Positions 6,401 through 6,405 of a stretch of DNA of 6,405 nt are shown in pieces. The notes under the pieces are model-generated. The model did not search any database. It had not been told where the DNA came from and saw nothing but the letters and a program-made list of their open reading frames with translations. The stretch is from the NCBI GenBank assembly GCA_938001985.1, contig CALLBE010000154.1, positions 1-6,405 on the forward strand. Direction: 5' to 3'. The first letter of the stretch is position 1; every line of letters starts with the position of its first letter. The DNA comes from an uncultured Verrucomicrobiales bacterium. GTDB lineage: Bacteria; Verrucomicrobiota; Verrucomicrobiia; Verrucomicrobiales; Akkermansiaceae. Position numbers and translations under genes: made by a program.

Positions 6401-6405
6401 CAAAA

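Overview
The window holds four complete protein genes in two divergent pairs. On the minus strand are an Rrf2/NsrR-type iron-sulfur regulator and, 130 bp downstream of it, a long U32 'peptidase' of the RlhA (YdcP) rRNA-hydroxylation type. On the plus strand are a GT4-type glycosyltransferase and, 3 nt behind it, a GH13 subfamily 18 glycoside phosphorylase. A 201-bp intergenic region separates the two pairs and carries a clear dyad over the probable promoter of the regulator. I see no tRNA, rRNA, CRISPR array, insertion sequence or prophage signature.

Organism: GC looks to be in the mid-forties. The long (835 aa) U32 protein, the weak or absent Shine-Dalgarno sequences before all four starts, and the GT4/GH13_18 pair would fit a free-living, possibly marine bacterium, perhaps of the Planctomycetota/Verrucomicrobiota/Lentisphaerota group. 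This is a low-confidence inference. The sequence contains no marker gene that fixes the lineage.

Layout: 1-140, no supported gene, two weak plus-strand terminator-like hairpins; 141-2648 (-), RlhA-like U32 protein; 2649-2778, spacer with a 7-bp hairpin; 2779-3231 (-), Rrf2 regulator (start moved inward from a TTG at 3261); 3232-3432, divergent control region; 3433-4668 (+), glycosyltransferase; 4672-6393 (+), GH13_18 phosphorylase; 6394-6405, a purine-rich ribosome-site-like stretch that probably serves a further gene just outside the window.

How they may work together: the plus-strand pair looks like a small glycoside module. The transferase would build an alpha-glycoside, and the phosphorylase would break (or equilibrate) an alpha-glucoside with phosphate to give glucose 1-phosphate. 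The most likely setting is metabolism of glucosylglycerate-type compatible solutes, but neither the donor nor the acceptor can be read from sequence. The minus-strand pair joins two predicted Fe-S proteins, one a sensor/regulator and one an RNA-modification enzyme. Co-transcription is possible but unproven.
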